Shown here: in pieces, positions 1 to 10,177 of the stretch | Position numbering within the stretch: the first letter of the stretch is position 1 | Layout: each line of letters starts with the position of its first letter | Notes under the pieces: model-generated | The model's database searches: none | Seen by the model: only the letters and a program-made list of their open reading frames with translations | Told to the model about the DNA's origin: nothing | Position numbers and translations under genes: made by a program | Source of the DNA: Anomaloglossus baeobatrachus | Lineage: Eukaryota; Chordata; Amphibia; Anura; Aromobatidae | Direction: 5' to 3' | Length of the DNA: 64,000 nt | NCBI RefSeq assembly: GCF_048569485.1 | Contig: NC_134355.1 | Coordinates: forward strand, 556,972,642 to 557,036,641

Positions 1-243
1 TGGAAAATCAGATGACAGCGCCAGCATGTGAATTTATGCTGCAGATGTAGGTGCAAGTTTCACCTTTTTAAAAACGCACCTTTGTCCTCCATTATATCCA
101 CAGCAGTAAAAACCTCTGTGGGAAGCCTGCAGCTAAGATACTATGTGGGGGGGACACAGCCTAAATCTCTCATAGCCGAATCCCCAGGGATTGGTCCTGC
201 CGTGCCGCTCTACAACCCCTGGCACAATATGAAGTCACTATAT
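1..243. other. no recognisable feature
   Basis: This stretch holds no open frame with family features, no inverted repeat and no tandem repeat that I can see. The short open frame at 28-246 has no recognisable domain and is probably chance. Confidence 0.5.
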
Positions 244-245
244 TA

Positions 246-930
246 AGCTGCTTTCACACTACGTTTTTTTTAACATCCGTCATGAACTTTTTTTTAACGC
301 AAAAACAGATCCAGTGCAAATGCGTTTTCATTTCAATGCATTTGCAATGGACTCGCGTCAACATGCGTTCACCTGCGTTTGCGTGCGTTATAGCGAGGAT
401 CCAGCGAGTTGCAGTTTTTTAACTTTTTTCAAAAACGCTACTTGTAGCGTTTTTGAGCTGCGTCCAAATACTGTTTTTCACTGGATCCTGACTATACTGC
501 ACGCAAATGCATGCGAATGCTGGCATGCTGATAGACCGGATCCTGCTTGCTCTACTGAGCATGCCCTGAAACCAGCCTGGCGTGATCAGTCTCTCTCTCC
601 CCCTCCCTCTCTCTCCCCCGCCTGAGAGCGGCGGACGCTCATAACCAAGGTAAATATCGGGTATCCAAGCAAAGAACTTTGCTTAGTTACCCGATGTTTA
701 CCTTGGTTACCAGACTCTGCAGCTGTCAGATGCCGGCTCCCAGTCTATCATGCTCAGTTCCCCTCACTCCCGATCACATGACTCCAATGCCCGCCCATAA
801 ACTTCAAGTGGCAGGATCCTGCAAAATAACACATACGTTTGCATGCGTTTTTCTTTGTAAAAACAGGATCCACTTTTACAGCAAAAAACGTTCATGACGC
901 ATGTTAAAAAAATGAAGTGTGAAAGCAGCC
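246..930. mobile_element. PIF/Harbinger-like MITE
   Basis: This is a non-autonomous DNA transposon of about 685 bp. Its ends are inverted repeats: the left begins GCTGCTTTCACACTACG and the right, read in reverse complement, begins GGCTGCTTTCACACTTC. The similarity runs for about 45 bp and includes a TTTTTTTAACAT stretch and GTCATGAAC on both sides. The flanking triplets are TTA on the left and TGA on the right, which fits a TWA-type target duplication with one change; this assignment is inference. The interior has a strong hairpin at about 644-712 built on GGTAAATATCGGGTA and its complement. No transposase is encoded. Confidence 0.75.
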
Positions 931-1563
931 TGAGACGATGGTCACCCAACTTTTAAATTTTACTTTGTAGCAAACACACCAATTATAGAGACGACATGAA
1001 ACCTTTGTATAATCTCTGAACACTCAGGACTCATGAACTATGTCGGTCCCAAATGGAAGTAAATGATTGGAATTAATGTTTCTCCAGATCAAACAGAAGA
1101 AAATTATGTAATCCTCAAAAAAAATATTTAGTAGTTTGTCATTCTTCCTTGGGTTTTCATGACGACCTGGCACGGACTTCACTAATTATTCTCCATTAAT
1201 CTGGTTCCAACTCCTCTAAGTGAGGCAGAGCCCAACTTTGTATGATGGAGCTTTGTCGTGGACCATTTACTGCCCAGGTCATTAAGTGTTTTTCTTGAAA
1301 TTCTCTTTCCTAAAGAAAAAACGTTTTGACACTCTTTGTCCGAGATTCACTATCATCCCTAAAGATTCCTTATAGGGAATTTGTTTGAAGGTTTTAGCTA
1401 TGTAATCTGAGAGCAGTATACTGTAGGGGGCAGAGATCTTGATTCCAGGTATGGGTCACTTAGTGGGCTGCTGGATGTAGGTTTTATAAAATCCTGTATT
1501 ATCAGCAGGAGATTATCACTAGAGGACTAGTAAACCTGTTGTCATGTTGTCCTACATATTCAT
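931..1563. other. no recognisable feature
   Basis: AT-rich non-coding sequence. I see no open frame of note, no tandem repeat and no clear inverted repeat. Confidence 0.5.
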
Positions 1564-1656
1564 CAGTTTTATATAACCCCGCCCCCACCACTGATTGGCA
1601 GCTTTCTGCCTAAGCACAGTATACACAGAAAATGGAGCCAATCAGTGGTGTGGGAG
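1564..1656. repeat. short inverted repeat (palindromic MITE-like)
   Basis: The left arm (about 1,574-1,600), containing CCACTGATTGGC, is matched in reverse complement by GCCAATCAGTGGTG at about 1,635-1,650 with an A/C-rich spacer between. It is a small hairpin-forming repeat. The superfamily cannot be told from the sequence. Confidence 0.55.
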
Positions 1657-1766
1657 GAGTTATACAGAGCTCAGCATTCAGAGAACTGGTCGATCTGCAG
1701 AAGATAAAGCAATGATTTTATCAAAGTGACACCAGCTAACAAATATGCAAGAAGAATTTTCAAAAG

Positions 1767-2242
1767 GAAGAGGACTTGATCTCTGGTGCCATCTATTGCA
1801 TGAAGCAACCCTAGAAGTCAATATTGACCCTTTAATGAGACTTGCCACATGAGCTACTATTGTTTCAGACAACTGTGATCATTGGTCCGATCTCACATTG
1901 CACAGACTATCCGCATGTCTCCCGAACTGAGCGTAGCAGCCTTGTAGAAATATAGGAAGCTGTCACACTTCAGGAGACAGATAGCCAGGCTATACATTGT
2001 GATCTGAGATTAGACCAATGATCACACCTAAAGGAGCGCTTGGGATAATCCAGACAGTGACCTCTCATCAAAGTCAGATCTGATGCTTTGTACTGAGGAG
2101 AGGCAAAGACCTGAAACATGTATCTGCAAATGGAGTTTCTGCTTCAGCTTTTTATCGCAAGTTATGTGGAAAGTCAAGGGTCAATCTTGACCTTTAGGAT
2201 TGCTACAGCTAATAGGTGGCACAAGAGATGAAGACCTCTTCC
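1767..2242. repeat. large imperfect inverted repeat, MITE-like
   Basis: The left arm at about 1,767-1,834 (GGAAGAGGACTTG through TCAATATTGACCC) is matched in reverse complement by the right arm at about 2,178-2,242. Inside lies a second inverted pair, TGTGATCATTGGTC near 1,874 and GACCAATGATCACA near 2,010-2,026. The nested arms suggest a foldback-type or MITE element with a long hairpin. No coding potential and no clear target duplication were found. Confidence 0.6.
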
Positions 2243-2700
2243 TTGTGAAGGGTCTCTGCCCCTACATCTTGGTGCTCTCACAGGGTAGAAAAAAAAACCC
2301 GGTGAGATTCCCTTTAACCATAAATTAATCTATATCCTATTTAAGGAATAAGTATCCAAAACTTCTATAAACATCAGTGCATGGACTTTTCAGGTAGAAA
2401 TTCCATCTCAAATTGTCCTCTAGCTTATTATTCTCTGTTCAGTGTGTTTCCATGCGTAAATTCCATTTCATTTAGACGAGTTCTTATAATTCTGTCACAA
2501 ATCTTGACTTTTGTTTACACTCATTTATTTTTTCCTTGGTTTTCTTGGGTACTTTCTTAAGGCATATTGTTTTGAGTTTTCTTTCCTGATACTCTGATAT
2601 CTTCCTTGATCTAGCCCTGTGTGTGTTTGTTTTATACTCATGACATTGTTTATACTACATTTTACACACAAAAGGCCGAGAACGACCAACTACTTTGGAG
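2243..2700. other. no recognisable feature
   Basis: AT-rich non-coding DNA upstream of a SINE. Nothing identifiable. Confidence 0.5.
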
Positions 2701-2820
2701 GTCAGCACGGTGGCTCAGGAGTTAACACTGTTACTTTACAGCACTGGGGTCCTGGGTTTAAACCCCACCAAGGACATCTCTGCCAGGGGTTTGTAGGCTC
2801 TCTGTATGTTCTTGAGAACA
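2701..2820 (+). mobile_element. tRNA-derived SINE
   Basis: The head carries RNA polymerase III promoter-like boxes. A box-A-like TGGCTCAGGAGTTAACACTG lies at about 2,711 and a box-B-like GGGTTTAAACCCC at about 2,755. It is followed by CACCAAGGACATCTCTGCCAGGGGTTTGTA-type sequence that recurs in the second copy at 29,859. The layout is that of tRNA-derived SINEs of fish and amphibians. The tail is degraded and no A-rich end or target duplication is clear. Confidence 0.7.
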
Positions 2821-3057
2821 GAGAGAACTTTTTCATTGGCAATAAATGTGTGTTTTACCCCAGAATTACATTAGATGTGAAAAAACAGAACTAAAAGACA
2901 CATATGCATCCACTACAGAAGTGCACTAAAAACTCATGTAATCCGCACAGGACTGTACCAATAAGGTTTTATTTAAAGGGAATCTGCCATCCAACCCAGA
3001 AGCATTCATGCCTATATGGCAAAATTCCTGGCCTAACAAAGCCCTATATGATGCTAT
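2821..3057. other. short unassigned stretch before the LTR element
   Basis: Contains AAAGGGAATCTGCCATCC near 2,976, which resembles the end of a frog-type MITE, but no partner arm is seen before or after the LTR element. Left unassigned. Confidence 0.35.
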
Positions 3058-4217
3058 TGTGGCGCCCTGGACAAGCCAGGACGTCACAGGTACTGCAACA
3101 ACACACCCCACACCCCGGCTAGGCACACCGAAGTCAAACACAAATCCTTCATGCCTTCCTCCAGGGGCTGATGTCCACACCAGGGGGTGGGCCAGGCAGT
3201 TGGCCCCACCCACCGGAGTTCACAGTCCTGGAGGCAGGAGAAGGAAGTCAGATCAGTTTTAGAGTTGAAGGAGTGAAGTAGCAGGAGAGGAGACTGACCG
3301 TGTCCGGGTGTGTGGCCCGGACACATACAGCAAGGTTGGCAGACGGTAGTGACTGTCTGCAGGCGAGGCCGATTGGAGTGAACCGTAAGGACCGGGGTCG
3401 GGCGGTAGCCCGCCGGTACCAGATCGGGAAGCGAAGAGAAGCCAGCACCATTCGGCAGGGCCTACGGACCCCGACCAGGCTAGGAGTCGCCGTAAAACCT
3501 GTCAAATCCGTTAGCGAAGGAAACCTCCAGGGTTTCCCAGCAGTCAAGACCTGATAGAAGGCAACAGCTCACACCGTGAAGGGAAACACAGTCACCGCCA
3601 AGGCTACAGTTTCCAGGGCCAGAGCCTGCGGGCAAAAGGGGCTCCCTCAGCATCCATCCAAGCTGGGGAGCGGGTTACCGGTGGGAAGCCATTGGAACCG
3701 TAGACACAACACAGGTGCAGGGAAAGGCAGTCACCATCAACCTACCGGGAGGAGAACTACCGCAGCCGTCTGTGGGACCCGTCCATCCAGCCGTTTGTTT
3801 TACCGGAGACTTTGCATTGATCATTGGCTGAGTGAGTACCACTGTGCCGTGCGGCACCGCGCTGCCCCTGCGACCCTGCACCTCGCCAGGTCCCGTAACC
3901 CACCTGCCATATTCCTCCCTCACCGGGCCCCGGGACAACCAACCCCCCTACCCACGGAGGGGAGAACCAACATCCAAGCTGCTCCCTGTCATCGCTCCCG
4001 GGATCCCCGTCCAGAGCAGCGGTGGTGTCACAACCTCACCACAACCGTGGGTGGCGTCACGGACAATATCCCTAAACCAAACCACCCCCCTTTCACTCAC
4101 GGGCGAGGAGCGCAGCTCGAGTCCCCGGGATCCGGCCTACCGCTCGAGCCACCACCGAGCAGCAGCAGCCACCCCGAGCAGTGGGTGAGCGCAGCGTCCT
4201 CCATCCCGCCCGCGACA
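3058..4217 (+). repeat. 5' LTR of the non-autonomous element
   Basis: A TG...CA-bounded 1,160-bp repeat, matched along its length by the LTR at 5,621-6,783. It is CpG-rich. A 347-codon open frame inside it is probably incidental, because its only counterpart is the matching LTR copy. Confidence 0.85.
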
Positions 4218-4518
4218 ACTTGGCGTCACAAACAGGATCTTACCGCTCTGCCGTCTGGTAGAGGTGCGCCTTGTGACCGCCGGAGGTGTCCGGCCGAAAA
4301 TTTTGAGAAGCCGCCATTTTGGGCGCGAAAAGTCCCCGCTCGAGCGTCTCCTCGAGCAGCGAAGGCGCGAAAGCCGAAACCCCGCCCCTGTAGAGGAGGA
4401 GCCGAAAAAAGACTAAGGGGGCTGGATGGCGTCTGGCCGCATGTAAGCCGCGGCTGTAAAGGCAGGGACGCCAGGACTCTGCGGCCATACTTGGTTCCTG
4501 GAAAGTACCGCTACCAAC

Positions 4519-4992
4519 ATGTCCGCCCCGCGCCGCTACGCAGAGGTTACGGAGCCGGTACCCGGGACAGCGGCGTGGCTCAGGGCTCGAACGGCAGGGA
4601 TCTGCCGGCGCTACCGTAGTCAGATATGCCTGCTGATGGAGCAGTGGACCGCGGAGGTGGAAGAGGTAGCTGCGGTCGCCCGGGTGTACGGAATGGAGGC
4701 CATGAAGGAGGAGCTGGTGAGTGACTCACGCCCCTGTGTCCCCGAGGGACCGGCCGTTGCGGCTGAGGGACCCGGTCTGCCCCTGGCCCTCATGCCGCCT
4801 CCGTCTTCCCTGCCTGTGCGCCCCGCTGCTGCTGGTCCGTCTGGCGTACACCCCCTCGTAATGGTAGCAGAAGGAGTGGCGAGCCCGGAGGCTGCGGCAG
4901 CTGGCGGCAACCCGCCTAGCGCAGGGACAGATGATAATGACTCCGGACCTGACACAGAACCTGTTTCAGAGGAGGACGAGAGCGAGCAGTGA
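4519..4992 (+). CDS. internal open frame of the LTR element (gag-like at most)
   Basis: This 157-codon frame is the main coding stretch between the two LTRs. The N-terminal third has a basic and amphipathic segment (RRYRSQICLLMEQW, then a Val/Glu/Ala run). The middle is proline- and alanine-rich, and the C-terminus is acidic (SGPDTEPVSEEDESEQ). I do not recognise a known domain and see no zinc knuckle, protease or polymerase motif. Its position behind the primer-binding site is where gag normally starts, so a reduced structural protein is possible, but that is inference. It is part of a fossil element. Confidence 0.4.
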   Translation: MSAPRRYAEVTEPVPGTAAWLRARTAGICRRYRSQICLLMEQWTAEVEEVAAVARVYGMEAMKEELVSDSRPCVPEGPAVAAEGPGLPLALMPPPSSLPVRPAAAGPSGVHPLVMVAEGVASPEAAAAGGNPPSAGTDDNDSGPDTEPVSEEDESEQ

Positions 4993-5620
4993 TGGCAGCG
5001 GGGCCCCGTTGCAAGTTGTCCCCGTTGGGACCACCAGTTTAAAAGTTTTGAATAATAAGCAAAAATCAACCGATGAAGTTTACCTGATTGAACTGTGATT
5101 GAACCGGTCGTTGCCGGCAACTAGTCCCCGTAGGGACTTCCTGCAACCGTTGCGTAGGAACTGCTACGGACAAGCCCAAGAACTTGCATGGCAACCACAA
5201 ACTTGTGGCATGTAAATAGTTGGCTTAATCTGTTACCGCCTCCGGAGAGGCAGATTTGGGAGGATGGGCCTGGAGGAAAGGGATGGCCTAGGCCCGCCAC
5301 TACCGTAACTGGTGGCGATCCTCCGGGGGTTCAGGGGTCCCCATGGACGCGGGTCCCCTGAAAGAGACAGAACCCGCTCAGGCAACTTGGTTCAGGACTG
5401 GGGTCAAGGGGTGCTTGCCCACTTCTTAGGGGCAGCATCAGGGCCAGGTTGTTTGGGTGGGAGAAGAGCGGAAGCCGTTACCGTGTGCAACGTCAAGTGT
5501 CCTTACAAAAATGCTTATGTTTTTACATGTTTTACAGTTTTTCTATCTTTTTCAGTTGTAAAAATAAAACCGGTGATGGACGGGCAGCCCGTGGACGGTC
5601 TGCATTTTACTAAGGGGGAA

Positions 5621-6783
5621 TGTGGCGCCCTGGACAAGCCAGGACGTCACAGGTACTGCAACAACACACCCCACACCCCGGCTAGGCACACCGAAGTCAA
5701 ACACAAATCCTTGTTGCCTTCCTCCAGGGGCTGATGTCCACACCAGGGGGTGGGCCAGGCGGTTGGCCCCACCCACCGAGGAGTTCACAGTCCTGGAGGC
5801 AGGAGAAGGAAGTCAGATCAGTTTTAGAGTTGAAGGAGTGAAGTAGCAGGAGAGGAGACTGACCGTGTCCGGGTGTGTGGCCCGAAGACGTACAGCAAGG
5901 TTGGCAGATGGTGGTGACCGTCTGCAGGCGAGGCCGATTGGAGTGAACCGTAAGGACCGGGGTTGGGCAGTGGCCCGCCGGTACCGGATCGGGAAGCGAA
6001 GAGAAGCCAGCACCATTCGGCAGGGCCTACGGACCCCGACCAGGCTAGGAGTCGCCGTTAAACCGGTCAAATCTGTTAACTGCTGGGAAACCCCGGAGGT
6101 TCCCTTTGCTAAGACCCGATAGAAGGCAACAGCTCACACCGTGAAGGGAAACACAGTCACCGCCAAGGCTACAGTTCCCAGGGCCAGAGCCTGCGGGCAA
6201 AAGGGGCTCCCTCACCATCCATCCAAGCTGGGGAGCGGGTTACCGGTGGGAAGCCATTGGAACCATACACACAACACAGGTGCAGGGAAAGGCAGTCACC
6301 ATAAACCTACCGGGAGGAGAACTACCGCAGCCGTCTGTGGGACCCGTCCATCCAGCCGTTTGTTTTACCGGAGACTTTGCATTGATCATTGGCTGAGTGA
6401 GTACCACTGTGCCGTGCGGCACCGCGCTGCCCCTGCGACCCTGCACCTCGCCAGGTCCCATAACCCACCTGCCATATTCCTCCCTCACCGGGCTCCGGGA
6501 CAACCAACCCCCCTACCCACGGAGGGGAGAACTAACATCCAAGCTGCTCCCTGTCATCGCTCCCGGGATCCCCGTCCAGAGCAGCGGTGGTGTCACAACC
6601 TCACCACAACCGTGGGTGGCGTCACGGACAATATCCCTAAACCAAACCACCCCCCTTTCACTCACGGGCGAGGAGCGCTGCTCGAGTCCCCGGGATCCGG
6701 CCTACCGCTCGAGCCACCACCGAGCAGCAGCAGCTGGACCCGAGTAGTGGGTGAGCGCAGCGTCCTCCTCCCCGCCCGCGACA
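5621..6783 (+). repeat. 3' LTR of the non-autonomous element
   Basis: Direct repeat of 3,058-4,217, preceded by the purine-rich tract at about 5,611-5,620 and followed by the CTAT duplication. Confidence 0.85.
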
Positions 6784-6787
6784 CTAT

Positions 6788-7380
6788 TTACTAATATCAA
6801 TATTTACAAAAGGTAAATGATGATGCTGGTGGGAATCATGTTATCAAGCCCACATAGGCGTGATAACATGGAAAGAGGGCCGACTAGTCTCGGGAAACAA
6901 TGCCCCATTGAACAGTCAAAAGCCTAATAGGCAAAGTTAAAGCGCAGTTTCTAGATCCTTTTTTTAAGCATTGACCTGTCCGGGTCTCTTAAAGCCAAAT
7001 GTCAGGAAGCATCAATAACAAAAGTGGATTTGTTTATATTCTGACATGAATATGGACAAACCCTAAACCACAGCGTCAAAAACACAACCACACAAAGCAA
7101 ACAAAATGCAAGAAACTGGAGAAAGATAGAAATGTTCCTGAAAATCTGTAGCATCAAAAACTCACTAAATACTCATCGTGAGAATGTAGCCTTAGAGCTC
7201 AGATGTGTCTGCAATGGAACATCCAAATCACATACAAGTTGCATTCACGTTTTTACAACCAAAAAAAAAAAAAAAGTCTAGTAAGATTTTTCACAGCGGT
7301 AATGTCACGCACAACATGACCCCACCTTATTAGGTGCCACAATGTATTATTGCATTTTAATATGACCCGTCACTTATTGA
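6788..7380. other. no recognisable feature
   Basis: Non-coding DNA with a 15-bp poly-A run near 7,261. Nothing else identifiable. Confidence 0.5.
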
Positions 7381-8660
7381 TGTGTAGATGAAAGTAACCG
7401 GAGGTCCCCATAGTCCCAGTGCCGGTTTAGTGACCTGGTGGCTTCTTTCCCCTGCACCTGTCTTTGGTTGGTGGGTCACCGTGGCATAGAGCGGCTGGGG
7501 GTCCCATCCTGGTTGTCTTCTTCAGCAGTTTATATGACGGTTAATATAGCGTGAACCCTGTGGGGTTGGAGTCTCTGGTCCTGTCTCCGGTTCTCCCTTT
7601 GCTACTGAGTTCCGAATTTAAAGGTCAGTGAGGTCCTTGATGGTCCCCTCACTGTGCAGATTTTATCAGGTCTGCCTGGAGCTTTTGCCTGACCTAGGAT
7701 TCTGTACCCCGTTGGTGTGTAGTTCCGGGAGCACTCCACCGTACTCCACCGGCAACTAACCGCCTGGGCCCTCACTCCTCTCAGTCCGTCTGCTCACTTT
7801 CATGGTCACTGCTAGACTCCTCACTCTCCACTGTCTGACTGTCCACTGTCTGACCTTCCCACCTGGTTGTCTTGTGGACTGGATTGGTTCCACCTCTAGG
7901 CGGCCATCCATTGGTCCAACCCTAGCATGGTACCATTCTATGGGGGATTTTGGGGAAAACAGGGATTACCTGGAGTGTTTGTGTGTTAAGGTACTTTCAC
8001 ATTTGCGTTATTTTCCTTCCGTTACAATCCGCCCTTTTGGAAAACAGCGGAATCCGTTAAGGGATTCCGCTGTTTCCCATAGACTTGTATGGTTGACGGA
8101 TTGTGCCAAAAGGACCTGCGTTGCTTCTGCTGGGCGACGCTCCGTTGCTTCCGCCCAGCGGGAGGAACGCAGCATGTAACGTTGTTTTGAGCAGCGGAAT
8201 CCTCAGGATTTCACTGCATATGCTCTTTTTTTTTTTTTTAAATCACAAAACTTTATTTTGTCTCGTGGTGGCCATACGTTCAGCTGAGCGCCCGCCCGCC
8301 AGCATGCCCGGCCGCCGGCAAGTGACAGCGCTCAGCTGAGCGCCCACCGGCATGCCCGGCCGCCGGCAAGTGACAGCGCTCAGCTGAGCGACCGGCCGCC
8401 GGCTATTGAGAGCGATCAGCTGATCGTTCACAATAGTCTGCTTCCGGTAAAACTGTAAAGAAGAAAAAAAAAAAAAGAAAAAAAAAAAAAAGCTTTCCGC
8501 TGTTTTGTACGATCTGTAGCATCCGTTGCATCCGTAACACAACGCAATGCTACAGAAGCCGTCCAACGCAAGTGTGAAACTAGCCTTACCGACACTGGTC
8601 TTCTGGGTCCCTAGGGGGTAGGCCCTGCATACTGGTGGGGATGCAGTACCTTGTAGCTCC
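7381..8660. repeat. possible LTR-like or other interspersed repeat, split by a MITE
   Basis: The GC- and pyrimidine-rich sequence at about 7,390-7,985 continues after the MITE at 8,589-8,660. It contains two tandem CCACTGTCTGAC units (near 7,828-7,853). The composition resembles the LTRs elsewhere in the window, but I see no partner LTR, TG...CA borders or target duplication, so the identification is weak. Confidence 0.25.
7989..8585. mobile_element. PIF/Harbinger-like MITE
   Basis: Inverted ends AGGTACTTTCACATTTGCG (left) and, in reverse complement, GGCTAGTTTCACACTTGCG (right) are flanked on both sides by TTA (7,986-7,988 and 8,586-8,588). The 3-bp TTA duplication is the PIF/Harbinger hallmark. 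The interior holds two near-identical GC-rich direct repeats around GCATGCCCGGCCGCCGG (about 8,280-8,400) containing CAGCTGAGCG, and an A-rich run at 8,461-8,492. No protein is encoded. Confidence 0.8.
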
Positions 8661-9121
8661 CTGATGGCTTCAGGGGTGCTAAATTAGCATACAGTAAAAG
8701 ATCTTTAGAAATACTTTTTCTAAAGATCTCTTTAGCTGTGCTAGTGTATACAGGGATGATTAGGCAGGGATTAGGAATATACATCCAGAACTGCTCGTGG
8801 TTCTGGGTGCATATTGCACCTGACAAGTTCCCTTTTTTAAAAAAAAAAAAAAAGCTGGGGATTAAGAAATGCCCTGTCGCCAATGGTGTCCGCATCTGGC
8901 AGGTGCCTCACACAGACAAAGTCCGTTCTTCTTAAAATACTGATGGGGAATGAGCGGCAGCCTTGAAGAAGCAGGAAGAAGAACGGGAAGAAGTCCCAAC
9001 CTGGAGGAAGCTGCCCAGAAGATGGAAATTACCCAAACTTTGTCAGCCAGCAGAGTGTAGGCATTCGAGGCAGTGATTGGACACGGGTAGGCGCAGAGAC
9101 AAGAGAAGGACCAAGAGAGAC
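8661..9121. other. no recognisable gene; small hairpin
   Basis: A short palindrome, AAAGATCTTTAGAAA facing TTTCTAAAGATCT, lies at about 8,696-8,730, and a T/A homopolymer near 8,835. Otherwise unassigned. Confidence 0.4.
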
Positions 9122-9124
9122 TTA

Positions 9125-9290
9125 AGGCCCTGTCATACATACAGATAAATCTGCGGCAGATCTGCGGTTGCAGAGAAATTGTGGACAATCAGTGCCAGGT
9201 TTGTAGCTGTGTACAAATGGAACAATATGTCCATGATTTCACTGCAACCACAGATCTGCCAAAGATTTATCTCTGTGTGTGACAGGGCCT
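9125..9290. mobile_element. short PIF/Harbinger-like MITE with exact TTA duplication
   Basis: A 166-bp near-palindrome. The two arms begin AGGCCCTGTCATACATACAG and AGGCCCTGTCACACACAGAG and pair for about 60 bp, including AGATAAATCT and GGCAGATCTG. TTA stands at 9,122-9,124 and 9,291-9,293. It is clearly non-autonomous. Confidence 0.85.
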
Positions 9291-9293
9291 TTA

Positions 9294-10177
9294 GACTCGG
9301 CTGCAGGAATGGTAATACCCAAAATGAGAAGGGCTAGGTAGAAGCAGGACCCCAGAAAACAGAGGCAGCAGAACGGGGTAGAAATATAATATATATATAT
9401 ATAATGGTCCTGTCCAAGAAAATGGAGTGCAGGAGCATGTCATGCCCAAACAATCTCTACCTGCTTCTTCCATTGATAGGCAAATGTCCGGACTGGTGAT
9501 TAACCTTTACAATGCAGTGTGTGGACAGAAGGGGTCACTTGTCTAGTGCTTAATTCTTTCTTTTTGCAGACCTGTATATGCACACCCCTGAGCTTGTAAT
9601 AAGCGCTAATATAAACCCATCAGGTGCAGATAATGCTCCAACCATGGAGGTACCAAAACAGAACAACAGTGAGAGAATAGACAATCAGTAATCCCCTCTG
9701 TTACATGTGTGAGGAGAGAAGAGGCGACTGACCTGCTCCACTGTCAGATCTCAGCCAATTCTATTCATAAGAATTAAGAAGCTGCTCCTCTACAGCCGGC
9801 CCGCTGTGCACCCCCAATCCCACAACCTGCCAGCGATGAAAGAACAAGCACACAGTACACCGTGGGTGGAAATGCATCACCAATGGTTTCTAAAAATTAC
9901 ATTTACACTGAGAAAAAAAAAATAAATTGGAAATATTTCTGATTTATTCATAAGCAATGCTAGGTCTGTGAGAACATTACTGATCTGTGTATGCTGCATC
10001 ACACACCGGGAGCAATGACCTGGAAATCCCCAGGTAGCGCCAAATCTTATTATTGGATCAGTTCCACATCTTAGGCTTTCCCTTCACATGTCCGTCCGTC
10101 TGTTTTATGGGCAGACAAACGGAATAAATGACACAGCACAACAAATAAACACTTTTTGTCTGCTACTTGGCAAAAAC
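9294..10177. other. no recognisable gene; short AT microsatellite
   Basis: Includes an (AT)n run at about 9,386-9,403. No other structure was identified. Confidence 0.45.

Larger units (their letters stand above)
3058..6783 (+). mobile_element. non-autonomous LTR retrotransposon with flanking CTAT duplication
   Basis: A 3.7-kb element is bounded by two long direct repeats, 3,058-4,217 and 5,621-6,783, each beginning TGTGGCGCCC and ending CGCGACA. A 4-bp CTAT lies at both edges (3,054-3,057 and 6,784-6,787), as expected for an integrase-made target duplication. Just inside the left repeat is a primer-binding-site-like TTGGCGTCACAAACAGGATC (4,221-4,240). A purine run, AAGGGGGAA, abuts the right repeat. 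The 1.4-kb interior holds one short open frame and no reverse transcriptase, so the element must have relied on a partner. The two LTRs differ at a few percent of positions, so the insertion is modestly old. Whether it belongs to the Ty3/gypsy or retrovirus-like lineage cannot be settled without pol. Confidence 0.85.

Noticed and set aside
2701-2820. A tRNA gene
   Set aside because: Box A and box B are present but there is no complete cloverleaf, and the sequence recurs with a SINE tail at 29,859.
3576-4619. 347-codon open frame
   Set aside because: It lies mostly in the 5' LTR and its counterpart in the 3' LTR (6,141-6,794) shows it travels as LTR sequence; high CpG and GC explain the lack of stops.
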